The notes under the pieces: model-generated
Database searches by the model: none
What the model was told of the DNA's origin: nothing
What the model saw: the letters and a program-made list of their open reading frames with translations, nothing else
Translations under genes and position numbers: made by a program
Origin: Vulcaniibacterium thermophilum
GTDB taxonomy: Bacteria; Pseudomonadota; Gammaproteobacteria; Xanthomonadales; Xanthomonadaceae
Direction: 5' to 3'
NCBI RefSeq assembly: GCF_007923255.1
Contig: NZ_VOHJ01000010.1
Location: 24,220 to 88,219, forward strand
DNA length: 64,000 bases
Shown here: positions 27,423-37,581 of the stretch, piece by piece
Numbering within the stretch: position 1 is the stretch's first letter
Layout of the letters: each line of letters begins with the position of its first letter

Positions 27423-28571
27423 ATGGACATCTTCGCACCCGACTGGGACCAGATCGCCCGCTTCGCGATTCCGCTGGGACTGGCGCTCCTGCTCGGCCTG
27501 CTTGCGCGGCATCTGCTGCTGGCGATCGCGCGCCGCGTGCGCGGCGGCAAGACCCTGCGCGCCCTGCTGGTGCGCGCGATCAGCATTCCGGCGGCGTTCG
27601 CGCTGCCGCTGGTGTTCCTCGGCATGGCGCTGCGCTTCGTGCCGCTCGCGCCGCGCGGACTGGCCGCGCTCCAGCATGCGATCTGGATCGGGCTGATCGC
27701 CGCGCTGACCTGGCTGGCGGTGCGGCTGGTGAATGCCGCACAGCGGTGGGTGCTGCTGAAGCATCCCGTCGACGTGGAGGACAACCTCGCCGCGCGCCGC
27801 GTGCAGACCCAGACGCGCGTGCTCGCGCGCGTGGTGATGGGCGGCATCGTCGTGGTGGGCGCGGCGGCGGCGTTGATGACGTTTCCGGCCGTGCGCCAGG
27901 TCGGGGCCACCCTGCTGGCCTCGGCGGGCCTGGCCGGTCTGGTCGCGGGCATCGCGGCGCGCCCGGTGTTCGGAAACCTGATCGCCGGTCTGCAGATCGC
28001 GCTCACCCAGCCGATCCGGCTCGACGACGTCGTGATCGTCGACGGCCAGTGGGGGCGGATCGAGGAGATCACTTCGTCCTACGTGGTGGTCCGCATCTGG
28101 GACGAGCGGCGGATGATCGTGCCGCTGAGCTGGTTCATCGAGAACCCGTTCCAGAACTGGACCAGACGCACCGCGTGCCTGCTCGGCGAGGTGTTCCTGT
28201 GGCTGGACTACCGCACGCCGATGGAGCCGCTGCGCGCGCAACTGCAACGCATCTGCGAGAGCGATGCGCGCTGGGACGGCCGCGTGTGCATCGCCCAGAT
28301 CACCGACACCGACAAGCACACGATGCAGGTACGCCTGCTGGTCAGCGCGCGCAACTCGGGCGATGCGTTCGATCTGCGCTGCGCGGTGCGCGAGCGGATG
28401 ATCGACTTCCTGCAGCGCGAGCATCCCGAGGCGCTGCCGCGGCTGCGCGCCAGCGTGGCGCAGACCGAACGTCCCGAACGCCGCTGGCGGCTGCCGACGA
28501 CCGCCGATCTGCCGAGCTCGCCGCGGGCCGAGGACGAGACGGTCACCGACACCGCGGAGCGGATGGGCTGA
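27423..28571 (+). CDS. Mechanosensitive ion channel family protein (MscS type)
   Basis: MscS-type channels open on membrane tension and release osmolytes on hypo-osmotic shock. The 382-residue protein has about four hydrophobic segments, at roughly residues 12-35, 50-72, 80-100 and 135-155. These are followed by the pore-helix-like stretch ATLLASAGLAGLVAGIAA and the MscS beta-domain hallmark FGNLIAGLQIALTQPIRLDD and GRIEEITSSYVVVRIWDER. The start ATG at 27423 follows a 179-bp gap after the DAHP synthase gene. No partner gene suggests a special ligand. Confidence 0.88.
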   Translation: MDIFAPDWDQIARFAIPLGLALLLGLLARHLLLAIARRVRGGKTLRALLVRAISIPAAFALPLVFLGMALRFVPLAPRGLAALQHAIWIGLIAALTWLAVRLVNAAQRWVLLKHPVDVEDNLAARRVQTQTRVLARVVMGGIVVVGAAAALMTFPAVRQVGATLLASAGLAGLVAGIAARPVFGNLIAGLQIALTQPIRLDDVVIVDGQWGRIEEITSSYVVVRIWDERRMIVPLSWFIENPFQNWTRRTACLLGEVFLWLDYRTPMEPLRAQLQRICESDARWDGRVCIAQITDTDKHTMQVRLLVSARNSGDAFDLRCAVRERMIDFLQREHPEALPRLRASVAQTERPERRWRLPTTADLPSSPRAEDETVTDTAERMG

Positions 28572-28835
28572 AGGCCGCCCTGGGCGCTCGATGGGGCGGA
28601 AACGGGCAGGGTTCCGACGCAGCACGAGCGCTTTGCGATCGGCGGCTTCGTTGACCCCCTCACCCCAACCTCTCCCCCACGTGGTGGGGGAGAGGGAATC
28701 ACGCGGCGGTGGAGTTACATCGCAGTGCGAGCGCCATGCGATCGGCTTCGTTGGCCCTCTCACCCAAATCTCTCCGCCAGGGGGTGGGAGAGAGGGCGGT
28801 TGCGCTCCCGCCAGGGCGCCGCGAGAGGGCGCCTG
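28572..28835. repeat. Two copies of a CTCTCCC/GGGAGAGG hairpin repeat between mscS and typA
   Basis: Between the convergent mscS and typA genes, two related palindromic elements occur: CCTCTCCCCCAC/GTGGGGGAGAGG near 28669-28696 and a degenerate copy near 28757-28797. They may serve as bidirectional transcription end points. No gene is seen here. Confidence 0.7.
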
Positions 28836-30680
<1,845 letters not shown>

Positions 30681-30812
30681 GGAAACGGGCGCCGCAAGGC
30701 GCCGGAGCTGGCGAGGGAAGCCGGCGATTATAGCCGTTCGGACGGCCGGGCCGGCGCCGCGGCGTTCAGGCGGGTTATCCTGCCGCTTCCGGAGGCATGG
30801 GAGGGGAGCCTC

Positions 30813-31028
30813 ATGAGCGCCGCTCGACCCTGGAAACCCCCGCTGTGGCTGATCGCGCTGGACGGTGTCGGCGTGCTGCTGCTGGCGCTCGGGCTGCATG
30901 CCCACTACGCGCCCTCCACCGCGCTGGCGCCATACAGGCTGGGGTTGCTGGGGCTGGGCGGCGCGATGATGGTCGCAGGCGCGCTGTCCGCGATCATCCT
31001 CGTCCTTCGTCACCGCGCGCATCGCTGA
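30813..31028 (+). CDS. Small two-helix membrane protein of unknown function
   Basis: A 71-residue frame starts at an ATG preceded by GGAGGGGAG and ends 17 bp before the cyclophilin gene. It has a short basic N-terminus and two hydrophobic segments (about residues 11-28 and 41-62) separated by a loop, and ends in basic residues (RHRAHR). I do not recognise a family. Its ribosome-binding site, hydrophobic pattern and position support a real gene, possibly cotranscribed with the downstream isomerase. Confidence 0.6.
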   Translation: MSAARPWKPPLWLIALDGVGVLLLALGLHAHYAPSTALAPYRLGLLGLGGAMMVAGALSAIILVLRHRAHR

Positions 31029-31045
31029 ACATCAGGAGCTCTACC

Positions 31046-31540
31046 ATGTCCCTCATCGCTCATTTCGACACCGACCGCGGCGCGATCCGCGTCGAGCTCG
31101 CGGCCGAGCAGGCGCCGCTCACCGTCGCCAACTTCGTCAACCTGGCGCAGCGCGGGTTCTACGACGGCCTCACGTTCCATCGCGTCATTCCCGATTTCAT
31201 GATCCAGGGCGGCTGCCCGCGCGGCACCGGCACCGGCGGTCCCGGTTACAAGTTCGAGGACGAAACCCGCAACGGCCTGAAGCACGAGCGCGGCGTGCTG
31301 TCGATGGCCAACGCCGGCCCCAACACCAACGGCAGCCAGTTCTTCATCACCCACGTCGCCTGTCCGTGGCTGGACGGCAAGCACACCGTGTTCGGCAAGG
31401 TGATCGAAGGACAGGAGGTGGTCGACAAGGTGCAGCAGGGCGACCACATCCGCAGCATCCGCATCGAGGGCGACGCCGCCCCCGTGCTGGCCGCCAGGGC
31501 CGACCGTGTGGCGGAATGGAACCGCGCGCTGGACGCCTGA
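31046..31540 (+). CDS. ppiB: Cyclophilin-type peptidyl-prolyl cis-trans isomerase (PpiB-like, cytoplasmic)
   Basis: This enzyme catalyses proline isomerisation during protein folding. The 164-residue product lacks a signal peptide and has the cyclophilin motifs [13 protein letters not shown] (residues about 44-56; catalytic Arg), [19 protein letters not shown] (about 86-104) and the tryptophan in [21 protein letters not shown] precedes the ATG. A bidirectional-looking terminator follows 23 bp after the stop. Confidence 0.93.
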   Translation: MSLIAHFDTDRGAIRVELAAEQAPLTVANFVNLAQRGFYDGLTFHRVIPDFMIQGGCPRGTGTGGPGYKFEDETRNGLKHERGVLSMANAGPNTNGSQFFITHVACPWLDGKHTVFGKVIEGQEVVDKVQQGDHIRSIRIEGDAAPVLAARADRVAEWNRALDA

Positions 31541-31563
31541 GCGGGCGTGCGATCGCCCCGACG

Positions 31564-31590
31564 AAAGGCGCCTGCGGGCGCCTTTCTGCG
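31564..31590. terminator. Terminator between convergent ppiB and lipoprotein genes
   Basis: The stem AAAGGCGCC/GGCGCCTTT (31564-31572 and 31577-31585) with loop TGCG is flanked by A and T residues on the two sides. It can therefore act in both directions for ppiB (+) and the gene ending at 31596 (-). Confidence 0.65.
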
Positions 31591-31595
31591 TTCGA

Positions 31596-32180
31596 TCAGC
31601 GGCCCGTGAAGCGCAGGCTGTCGAGCATCGCGTCGACCGCGGCGACGTCGCGAGCATGGTAGTACTCGCGCGGTGCCAGCCACACCAGCACGGTCAGCCG
31701 GCCTTCGCGCTCCGCGACCGCTGCGGTGCCGCGATAGATGAGGCCGTCCGGATTGGCGAGATCGAGGTCGAAACGCAGGCCCTCGACGTCGCCGAACCGA
31801 TGCGGCCGCAGATTGCCGGCATCCACGCCGACCCAGCCCTGATCGGTCAGCCCGTCGACCACCAGCGCCTGCAGTTCGTCCAGCCGCATGCCGGCGCGGT
31901 ACCACGGGCCGTCCGGCCGCGAGCGCCGCTCACGGGCGAGCTGGAACACGTGCTCGCCGGGTCTGACCTTCGAGTAGATCAGCAGGCGGTTCAACGGCGT
32001 GCCGTCGATCGTCCACAGCTCGCTGCGGTGTCCCTTGATGCGTGCCCAGTCCAGCGAGGTGTGCAGGCTCATGTCGAACACGGCGACGGTACCGGCCTTC
32101 TGCAGACGACCGCCGGGGCCGGATGCGCAACCGCCCAGCACCAGCAGGCCCAGGACGATCAACAGACGGAAGATGCTCAT
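31596..32180 (-). CDS. Putative outer-membrane lipoprotein of unknown function
   Basis: The 194-residue product begins with a lipoprotein signal peptide: a basic start, a hydrophobic run and the lipobox LGGC (Cys near residue 18), followed by ASGPGG, so it is probably sorted to the outer membrane. I do not recognise the rest; it has an alternating beta-like pattern and ends SLRFTGR. Its ATG overlaps the stop of the M48 peptidase gene by 4 bp, so it is the third gene of a translationally coupled operon (34092 to 31596). It may be a substrate-binding or anchoring partner of that peptidase, which is inference. Confidence 0.8.
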   Translation of the reverse strand: MSIFRLLIVLGLLVLGGCASGPGGRLQKAGTVAVFDMSLHTSLDWARIKGHRSELWTIDGTPLNRLLIYSKVRPGEHVFQLARERRSRPDGPWYRAGMRLDELQALVVDGLTDQGWVGVDAGNLRPHRFGDVEGLRFDLDLANPDGLIYRGTAAVAEREGRLTVLVWLAPREYYHARDVAAVDAMLDSLRFTGR

Positions 32181-33340
32181 GGGGCGCTCTCCAGTTGCGT
32201 CAGGTAATGCCGCATGAGCGCGGCGTCGTCGGCATGCGGAGCCGCGTCGAGGTAGCGGCGCAGGGCCCGCGCCGCCTCGGCGTGTCGGCCGTGGTGCCGG
32301 AGTTGCAGGCCATGTTCGCGCCAAGCCTCCGGTGGCGGCCCGGGCAGAGCGACCGCTTCGGCATAGAGCGCGGCCGCCTTTTGCGCGTCGTCGCCTTTGT
32401 TGCGGCGGCGGAGGGCCTCCGCGAGATGGAAGGTGCAGAGCGCCGCGGACTCCGGCGGCGCGTCTTGCCGCAGTTCGGTGAGCGCCTGTACGGTGGTGTC
32501 GTAAGTGCGCCGCGAGAGCTCGCCTTGCAGCCAGTGTGGCAGGAAGGGGCGAATGGCGCCGCGATACGCATCGATGTTGCGCATCCCGTCGCCCGGATGC
32601 TGCGCGGCCGCCGTCCGGATGTCGGCGACACGCTCCTCGGTCTGCGGATGGCTGGCGAAGACGGCGCGATCCTTGTGGGTGCGGTCGGCGCGCTCCTCGC
32701 GTCGCAGGCGCTCCCATAGGCGAACGCCTGCCTGCGGGTCGTAGCCGGCGGCGACGGCTGCCAGCAAGCCGAGCCGGTCCGCCTCACGTTCGTTGTCGCG
32801 CGACTGCTTGAACAGACCGCCGACGCCCGCCAGCGCGGCGAGGTCGCCCGCAAGCGGCGCGCCAATGCCGAGCGTTACCAACCCGAACGTTGCCAGGAAG
32901 GCGGAGGTGCGCTTGGCCGAGTTCCAGCCCTCCAGCGAATGGCGGGCGCGGTAGTGGGCGAACTCGTGGCCGAGCACGAGGGCGAGTTCTGCTTCGTCGC
33001 GCATCCGCAGCAACGCGCCGGTGAATACGAGGGTGACGCCGTTGGGCGCCATCGACGCATTGAACACCGGAATATCGACGATGTAGAGCCGCAGGTCCTT
33101 GCAGTATTCGCCAGTCACCCTGCATAGCACGGTGCGCACGTAAGCATTGAGCGCGGGATCGCGCACGATCAGGGGCGACTGGCGGATGCGCTTCTCAGCC
33201 TGGTCCATGCCGTACCAGAGCTCGGCTTCGGTCGAACCCGGGGTAGGCCGTTCGCCAGGGCGCAGGGGCTCGAGCGCCTGCGCGCACACCGGACCCGCGC
33301 TGGCGAGCGCGATCCAAAGGACGGCGAGCAGGCGCTTCAT
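32177..33340 (-). CDS. Exported M48-family metallopeptidase with C-terminal helical repeats
   Basis: This is a zinc peptidase of the M48 (BepA/LoiP/HtpX-like) family. The 387-residue protein has a cleavable signal peptide (cleavage near PVCA|QA, residue about 20). The zinc motif HEFAH is at about residues 125-129, with the downstream third-ligand motif EADRLG (about 186-191). The C-terminal third is rich in helical TPR-like repeats (AEALRRRN...AAALYAEAV...ARALRRYLDAAP), as in BepA, which works in outer-membrane protein quality control. It is the middle gene of a three-gene operon with 4-bp overlaps on both sides. Confidence 0.88.
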   Translation of the reverse strand: MKRLLAVLWIALASAGPVCAQALEPLRPGERPTPGSTEAELWYGMDQAEKRIRQSPLIVRDPALNAYVRTVLCRVTGEYCKDLRLYIVDIPVFNASMAPNGVTLVFTGALLRMRDEAELALVLGHEFAHYRARHSLEGWNSAKRTSAFLATFGLVTLGIGAPLAGDLAALAGVGGLFKQSRDNEREADRLGLLAAVAAGYDPQAGVRLWERLRREERADRTHKDRAVFASHPQTEERVADIRTAAAQHPGDGMRNIDAYRGAIRPFLPHWLQGELSRRTYDTTVQALTELRQDAPPESAALCTFHLAEALRRRNKGDDAQKAAALYAEAVALPGPPPEAWREHGLQLRHHGRHAEAARALRRYLDAAPHADDAALMRHYLTQLESAP

Positions 33341-34092
33341 AGCGGCAGCTTCTGCAGTACCTGCCGCACGGTCTTGCGCGCGCCGTCTTCGTCGCGCAGG
33401 TCGCCCGACTGGTTGGCGATCAGGTTGTACCAGACCACCTGGCCGCTGCGCAGGTCGACGATCGTCGCCACGCCGACTTGGAGGCCGCCACCGATGTCGA
33501 GCACGCCGCCCATCGCTGCCCCCAACAGCAGGCCGAACACACGCAGCGCCGTGCGGCCGCCGCTGGCGTAACTGTCGCGGACGTAAACGAACATCGCGTA
33601 GTCCGCGCCCGTGGCCTCGCGCAGCGTCGCTACGCCCGGGCCGAGACTCCAGTCCATACGGGCGCGTCCGCGCGGATCGCGCTTGGTCGCCAACTGGCTG
33701 CCCGGTTGCGAGTACTGGGTGATGCTGAGGGCGACCGCCTCGTTCAGGCGCACGATCTGACCGAGCGTGGAGGCCGGATCGAGGTCGTCCGGAATGTCGA
33801 AATCCGGCTGCAGCTGGAGCGACCGCCCCGCCAGCTCGCGGCGGAGTGCGGCGGGCAGCAGGCGGCGTGCGGTCTCCGACCAGTCCTTGCGGGGCTCATG
33901 CAGCCCGCCGGCGGTGACCAGCGACAGTTCGATGTCCGGTTCGACGAGGACCAGGCTGCCGTCGAGCCGGACGGACTGGCCGTTCGAGTCCCGGGCCACC
34001 TTGGGTCGCGTCAGCGCGTGTGCGGTGGACGCCAAAGCCAGGCTCAGCACGATGCCGGCAAGCAAGCCGGCGGCACGACCGCGGACGTTCAT
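33337..34092 (-). CDS. Exported protein of unknown function, first gene of the M48 peptidase operon
   Basis: The 251-residue product has a signal peptide (hydrophobic run, cleavage near AHA|LT, residue about 27) and no lipobox. A later hydrophobic stretch with many glycines (LLLGAAMGGVLDIGGGLQV, about residues 186-204) could be a membrane-active hairpin or a buried strand; the C-terminus has VVWYNLIANQSGDLRDEDG. I do not recognise the family. I chose the ATG at 34092 because GAGGGGG lies 5 nt upstream; a GTG at 34098 is the alternative. The stop overlaps the peptidase start by 4 bp. Confidence 0.8.
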   Translation of the reverse strand: MNVRGRAAGLLAGIVLSLALASTAHALTRPKVARDSNGQSVRLDGSLVLVEPDIELSLVTAGGLHEPRKDWSETARRLLPAALRRELAGRSLQLQPDFDIPDDLDPASTLGQIVRLNEAVALSITQYSQPGSQLATKRDPRGRARMDWSLGPGVATLREATGADYAMFVYVRDSYASGGRTALRVFGLLLGAAMGGVLDIGGGLQVGVATIVDLRSGQVVWYNLIANQSGDLRDEDGARKTVRQVLQKLPL

Positions 34093-34120
34093 GGGCACCC
34101 CCTCGCTCCATCTGGTCTGC

Positions 34121-34180
34121 GTTCCGCAGGCGGAACTCCCGCCACGCCGCCCGCGGTCTCTCGCCCGTTACAATAACGGG
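34121..34180. promoter_or_regulatory. Two perfect palindromes in the divergent promoter region
   Basis: The 112-bp divergent gap between the M48 operon (-) and the aminotransferase gene (+) contains GTTCCGCAGGCGGAAC (34121-34136) and CCCGTTACAATAACGGG (34164-34180), both perfect 7-bp inverted repeats. The second contains TACAAT (34169-34174), a possible -10 for the aminotransferase, so a bound protein would block it. No regulator gene lies next to the region. Confidence 0.45.
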
Positions 34181-34204
34181 TCTCCCCCACGGGTTAGAAC
34201 TGCC

Positions 34205-35410
34205 ATGCCCCAGCTCGCACGGCGCATCGGTCGCGCCAGGCCCAGCGCCATCATGCAGGTCGCCGAGAAGGCGAAGCGTCTGAAGGCCGAAGGCCGCGAC
34301 ATCATCAGCTTCTCGATCGGCGTTCCCAACTTCCTGCCCGGCGAGCACGTGTACGCCGCCGCGCGCGAGGCGCTCGCCCGCGACAGCGGCCAGTACGGCA
34401 GCAACCGCGGCGCCGACCTGCTGCTGGACGCCTTCCTCGAGCACATCGGCAAGCTGGGGCTGACCGGCTACGGGCGGGTCAACGTCGCCACCGGCATCGG
34501 CGCCAAGCACGTGATCTACAACCTCGCCGAGGCGCTGCTCGACGAAGGCGACACGATCGCGTTCCCGACCCCGTATTGGACCAGCTATCTCGACATCGCC
34601 GAGATCGTCAACGCGAAGATCGAGCTGCTGCCGTGCCCGCCGGAGCAGGACTACAAGCTCACGCCGGCGCAGCTCGATGCCGCGCTGGCATCGAAGCCGA
34701 AGGTGTTCCTGTTCAACAACCCGTCGAATCCCACCGGCATGGTGTACACGCGCGAGGAGATCGCCGCGCTCGCCGACGTGCTGGTCAGGCACCCGGACAC
34801 CTGGGTGATCACCGACGACATCTACAACCGCATGGTGTTCGACGGCGTCGGCTACCACAACTTCGTGCAGGCGCGGTCCGAACTGCGCGATCGGGTGATC
34901 TTCATCGACTCGCTGTCGAAGACCTACGGCATGCCCGGCTGGCGCGTCGGCTTCATGGCCGGTCCGGAGGAGGTGGCGCAGGCGGTGGTGACGATGAACT
35001 CGAACCACATCACCAACATTCCGGAAATCACCACCGCCGCCGCGATCGCCGCGCTGACCGGCCCGCAGGACGTGCCGATGCAGAAGTGCGCCGAGTTCCA
35101 GGCCAAGCGCGACCAGGTGATGGCGGCGCTGGCGCAGATCCCGGGCATCCGCTGCCCGCGTCCGCAGGGCGCGTTCTACGTGTTCCCGGACATCAGCGTC
35201 GCGTACGGCAAAACCCACGCGCCGACCGGCCTTGCGCTCGCCAACGACGTCGATTTCTGCAACGCGCTGCTGGAAGCCAAGGGCGTGGCCTGCGTGCCCG
35301 GCTCCGCGTTCGGCGAACCGCGCGCGATGCGCATCAGCTACACCTGCCCGACGGCGCAGCTCGCACCGGGGCTGCAGCGCATCCAGGAATTCTTCGCCGA
35401 GTTGCAGTGA
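34205..35410 (+). CDS. Class I pyridoxal-phosphate aminotransferase (aspartate aminotransferase-like)
   Basis: The protein is a fold-type I aminotransferase of about the Ib aspartate aminotransferase subgroup, 401 residues, probably making aspartate or another amino acid from its keto acid. The PLP lysine is K239 in SLSKTYGMPGWRVG. The NNPSNPTG motif (about residues 175-182) and the C-terminal arginine region MRISYTCP are present. The ATG at 34205 directly follows the palindromic region. It is followed by mdh after a 108-bp repeat-containing gap. Exact substrate is not determinable from the sequence alone. Confidence 0.9.
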   Translation: MPQLARRIGRARPSAIMQVAEKAKRLKAEGRDIISFSIGVPNFLPGEHVYAAAREALARDSGQYGSNRGADLLLDAFLEHIGKLGLTGYGRVNVATGIGAKHVIYNLAEALLDEGDTIAFPTPYWTSYLDIAEIVNAKIELLPCPPEQDYKLTPAQLDAALASKPKVFLFNNPSNPTGMVYTREEIAALADVLVRHPDTWVITDDIYNRMVFDGVGYHNFVQARSELRDRVIFIDSLSKTYGMPGWRVGFMAGPEEVAQAVVTMNSNHITNIPEITTAAAIAALTGPQDVPMQKCAEFQAKRDQVMAALAQIPGIRCPRPQGAFYVFPDISVAYGKTHAPTGLALANDVDFCNALLEAKGVACVPGSAFGEPRAMRISYTCPTAQLAPGLQRIQEFFAELQ

Positions 35411-35411
35411 T

Positions 35412-35513
35412 TCGGGATCCGTGATCGGGATCCGGCGGACGCCGGATCCCGGTCCGCCCGAGCCCGTTGCCGTTTCGAATCCCGAAAATCCCAATCCCGA
35501 ATCCCGGAGTTTC
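35412..35513. repeat. GGGAATCGGG-type repeat between aminotransferase gene and mdh
   Basis: The left arm has TTCGGGATC and ATCGGGATCC; a perfect inner palindrome CCGGCGGACGCCGG follows; the right arm has AATCCCGAAAATCCC and AATCCCGAATCCCGG ending 5 bp before the mdh start codon. It is the same repeat family as at 893, 17243 and 57497, and here it could influence mdh translation. Confidence 0.75.
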
Positions 35514-35518
35514 CCCGC

Positions 35519-36505
35519 ATGAAAAAGCCCATCCGCGTCGCCGTGACCGGTGCTGCCGGCCAGATCGGCTACTCGCTGCTGTTCCGCATCGCTTCGGGCG
35601 AGATGCTCGGCAAGGACCAGCCCGTCATCCTGCAGATGCTGGAGCTGCCGCTGGAGAAGGCGCAGGCCGCGCTGCGCGGCGTGATGATGGAGCTGGAGGA
35701 CTGCGCATTCCCGCTGCTCGCCGGCATGGTCGGCACCGACGATCCGCGCGTGGCGTTCAAGGACGCCGACGTCGCCCTGCTGGTCGGCGCCAAGCCGCGC
35801 GGCCCGGGCATGGAGCGCAAGGACCTGCTGCTGGAGAACGCCAAGATCTTCATCGAGCAGGGCCGCGCGCTGAACGAGGTCGCCTCGCGCGACGTCAAGG
35901 TGCTGGTGGTCGGCAACCCGGCCAACACCAACGCCTACATCGCCATGAAGTCGGCGCCGGATCTGCCGGCAAAGAACTTCACCGCAATGCTGCGTCTGGA
36001 CCACAACCGCGCGCTCAGCCAGCTCGCGTCCAAGGCCGGCGTGGCCGTCGGCGACATCGAGAAGCTGATCGTGTGGGGCAACCACAGCCCGACGATGTAT
36101 CCGGACTACCGCTTCGCCACCGTCAACGGCGAGTCGTTGAAGGACCGGATCAACGACGCCGAGTGGAACGCCAACGTGTTCATCCCGACCGTCGGCAAGC
36201 GCGGCGCTGCCATCATCGAGGCGCGCGGCCTGTCGTCCGCGGCTTCGGCGGCCAATGCCGCGATCGACCACGTGCGCGACTGGCTGCTGGGCTCGAACGG
36301 CAAGTGGGTGACGATGGGCATTCCGTCCGACGGCAGCTACGGCATCCCGGAAGGCGTGATGTACGGCTTCCCGGTGACGACGCAGAACGGCGAGTACAGC
36401 ATCGTGCGCGACCTGCCGATCGACGACTTCAGCCGCGAGCGCATGAACAAGACGCTCGCCGAGCTGGAAGAAGAGCGCGCCGGCGTCGCCCATCTGCTGG
36501 GCTGA
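35519..36505 (+). CDS. mdh: Malate dehydrogenase (NAD)
   Basis: Malate dehydrogenase interconverts malate and oxaloacetate in the TCA cycle. The 328-residue product is of the longer, cytosolic-type family. It has the NAD-binding [20 protein letters not shown] (residues about 10-29), the substrate arginine region MLRLDHNRA (about 158-166) and the catalytic histidine in [12 protein letters not shown] (about 184-195). The ATG follows a repeat by only 5 bp. Confidence 0.96.
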   Translation: MKKPIRVAVTGAAGQIGYSLLFRIASGEMLGKDQPVILQMLELPLEKAQAALRGVMMELEDCAFPLLAGMVGTDDPRVAFKDADVALLVGAKPRGPGMERKDLLLENAKIFIEQGRALNEVASRDVKVLVVGNPANTNAYIAMKSAPDLPAKNFTAMLRLDHNRALSQLASKAGVAVGDIEKLIVWGNHSPTMYPDYRFATVNGESLKDRINDAEWNANVFIPTVGKRGAAIIEARGLSSAASAANAAIDHVRDWLLGSNGKWVTMGIPSDGSYGIPEGVMYGFPVTTQNGEYSIVRDLPIDDFSRERMNKTLAELEEERAGVAHLLG

Positions 36506-36517
36506 GGTGCGCCGCGG

Positions 36518-36562
36518 GTCAGCGCCGCAGTGTCGGCGCTGACGCCTTCGGGCGCGAAGGCG
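36518..36562 (+). terminator. Two stem-loops after mdh, possible terminator
   Basis: A perfect 10-bp stem GTCAGCGCCG/CGGCGCTGAC (36518-36527 and 36534-36543) is followed at once by GCCTTC/GAAGGC (about 36544-36561). There is no T-run, so termination efficiency is uncertain. Confidence 0.4.
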
Positions 36563-36635
36563 GCTTGCCACGCACCCATTGCCTGCGGGAGGGGGCGCAA
36601 TAGGCTTACGCCGCCATCGGACAAGGAGGTTCAAG

Positions 36636-37496
36636 ATGTCGCGACACTGGATACTGCTGCTCGGTTTCCTCTCGCTGTCCTGGTTCTGGGCGTCACGCGC
36701 CGATGCGGCCCAGGTGTGTCAGGACGTCATGGTCGGCATGTCGCCGGGCGGGAACGGCCTGGCTCCCCATGCGATCTACCAGACGCAGTGCGCCTGGGTC
36801 GCCGGCGCCATCGCGTTCGACGTGCGGACGCGGGTTTACAGCGCCGCCTGGAACCACGCGAGCGCCGACGAGGCGCTGGACGCGGCAATCGCACAGTGTG
36901 GACGCCACTGCGTCGGCCAGTCGTTCTACACCGACTTCGTGTGGGTTGCGATGGCGGACGACGACAGCGCGTACGGCGTGAGTTTGAAGAGCGCCGAGGA
37001 CGCGCTGCGTCAATGCACCTTCAGCGGCGGTCGCGATTGCGCGGTCGTGCTGGGAGGCAGCAGTACCGCAGCGCCGGTCTACTGGGGCTTCTCGGCGCTC
37101 TCGTACGATCCGGCGACCGGCGCCTCGGGCCGAAGCTTCGAGCGCCGGCGCCGGAGCGTGGCTGTCGCCGAGGCGACCGAGCGCTGCGGAGCGCCTGGCT
37201 GCTGGACGTTCGCTTACCAGGGCGGTTACGCCGCGATCGCGCGCAGCGCCGATGGCCGCCTGTTCGCCGAGTGGACGCCTCAGAAAAACGTGCTGATCAA
37301 CGCGGAGCGCAAGGCGCGGAGCGCGTGCAAGCGCGCAACCGGCGACAAAGAGTGCAAGATCGTGATGTCCGCAGGTCCAGAGGCGGTCGCTGACGACACC
37401 GCTCGCTTCATCGAGGAAACCAAGCGTCAACTCGAGCACGAGCTCGAACGCATCGAGCGCGAGCACGGCAAATTTCCCGCCGACGCGGAACAGTAG
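36636..37496 (+). CDS. Secreted Cys-rich protein with repeated DUF4189-like modules
   Basis: The 286-residue product has a signal peptide (cleavage near ADA|AQ, residue about 25). Repeated modules each combine an aromatic/alanine strand, an Ala-rich helix and a C-x(n)-C pair: QCGRHC, QCTFSGGRDC, RCGAPGC and ACKRATGDKEC. This layout resembles DUF4189 proteins, common as exported proteins of xanthomonads. A charged helix ends the protein (EETKRQLEHELERIEREHG). The ATG at 36636 follows AAGGAGGT. Function is unknown; the pairs are likely disulfides. DUF4189 assignment is by pattern only. Confidence 0.7.
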   Translation: MSRHWILLLGFLSLSWFWASRADAAQVCQDVMVGMSPGGNGLAPHAIYQTQCAWVAGAIAFDVRTRVYSAAWNHASADEALDAAIAQCGRHCVGQSFYTDFVWVAMADDDSAYGVSLKSAEDALRQCTFSGGRDCAVVLGGSSTAAPVYWGFSALSYDPATGASGRSFERRRRSVAVAEATERCGAPGCWTFAYQGGYAAIARSADGRLFAEWTPQKNVLINAERKARSACKRATGDKECKIVMSAGPEAVADDTARFIEETKRQLEHELERIEREHGKFPADAEQ

Positions 37497-37548
37497 GGCT
37501 CGTCCCGACGCTCCCATGGGCGCAAGCGGGTGCCGATGCGGCTGAGGG

Positions 37549-37576
37549 TAGAATGACGGCCCCACCCAAGCCGCCA
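37549..37576 (+). promoter_or_regulatory. Possible prpB promoter and motif shared with prpD
   Basis: TAGAAT (37549-37554) is a candidate -10 with no clear -35. It is followed by CCCCACCCAAGCCGCCA (37560-37576), which matches 15 of 17 bases of the sequence just before prpD (49915-49931). This may be a common leader or regulator site for the split propionate genes. Confidence 0.35.
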
Positions 37577-37581
37577 AGAGC

